Below are positions 5,716 to 5,916 of a DNA stretch of 5,916 bases, one piece after another. Within the stretch, counting starts at the first letter, position 1. Each line of letters begins with the position of its first letter. The translations under genes and the position numbers were made by a program. Origin of the DNA: Patescibacteria group bacterium UBA1441 (GTDB taxonomy: Bacteria; Patescibacteriota; Minisyncoccia; Minisyncoccales; UBA1441); contig DCTL01000016.1 of the NCBI GenBank assembly GCA_002329255.1, positions 23,767 to 29,682 of the forward strand. The letters are read 5' to 3'. The notes beneath the pieces were generated by a model, which made no database searches, was not told where the DNA came from, and saw only the letters and a list, made by a program, of their open reading frames with translations.

Positions 5716-5916
5716 ATGGTCAATTCTTCTAAAAAAATATTGATTATCGAAGACGACGTCTTCCTTAATGAATTAATGGCTAAAAAGCTAATTGAGGAAG
5801 GTTTTGACGTGATTAAGGCGGTCAATGGTGAAGAAGGACTAGAAATGGCTCAGCAGGAAAGGCCAGACTTGATTTTGCTTGATTTGATTCTACCGGGAAT
5901 GGATGGTTTTGAAATT
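5716..5916 (+). CDS. Second response regulator receiver domain (partial, runs off right edge)
   Basis: The first 67 codons of a second receiver are present, cut off by the window end. The acidic pocket Glu12-Asp13-Asp14 (KKILIIEDD), phosphoacceptor Asp56 (LILLDLILP) and GMDGFE loop are intact; the switch Ser/Thr and conserved Lys lie outside the window. Aligned without gaps to the receiver just upstream, 31 of 62 residues are identical by hand count, which points to tandem duplication or two receivers of the same subfamily. The 10-base gap (ATATTTTAAA) has no Shine-Dalgarno match and no room for a terminator, so the pair is probably co-transcribed. Whether an output domain follows cannot be seen. 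Confidence 0.9.
   Translation, partial: MVNSSKKILIIEDDVFLNELMAKKLIEEGFDVIKAVNGEEGLEMAQQERPDLILLDLILPGMDGFEI

Overview
The window reads as a compact piece of chromosome from an AT-rich bacterium. Genes overlap end to start, and Shine-Dalgarno sequences are almost absent. The signalling proteins have a style (many-TM sensor, long coiled coil, PAS, HisKA with an HQLRTPL box, stand-alone receiver proteins) that I associate with Patescibacteria (Candidate Phyla Radiation). This placement is an inference from protein style and gene packing. TGA is used as a stop for two genes, so the TGA-as-glycine code of Gracilibacteria/SR1 does not apply.

Layout. Positions 1-1071 (minus strand) hold the N-terminal 357 codons of a DHH-phosphoesterase-like protein whose catalytic motifs look eroded; it runs off the left edge. 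A 53-base divergent spacer follows, with a candidate promoter for that gene. Rightwards there is a tight four-gene chain: tsaE (1125-1625), a stand-alone 5'-3' exonuclease of the PolA N-domain/FEN type (1609-2499), a six-TM coiled-coil protein with no catalytic domain (2496-3350), and a six-TM, PAS-containing sensor histidine kinase (3334-5286). The junctions overlap by 17, 4 and 17 bases, so the four are probably co-transcribed and translationally coupled.

A 44-base gap carries the clearest regulatory signal in the window, an extended -10 element (TGTTATAAT) ending 11 bases before the next ATG. It should drive two tandem single-receiver response regulators: one complete (5331-5705) and one cut by the right edge (5716-5916).

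Working together: TsaE supports t6A modification of tRNA, and the exonuclease processes flapped or primer-containing DNA. These housekeeping genes share a transcript with a two-component system in which the kinase lies next to a kinase-less membrane protein of similar architecture (six TM plus coiled coil). The simplest reading is a sensor complex of two membrane proteins feeding one or two CheY-like receivers. The signal and output are not evident from sequence. The most interesting points are the kinase-less sensor partner, the degenerate DHH protein and the near-leaderless response-regulator promoter. I saw no RNA genes, mobile elements or CRISPR arrays.
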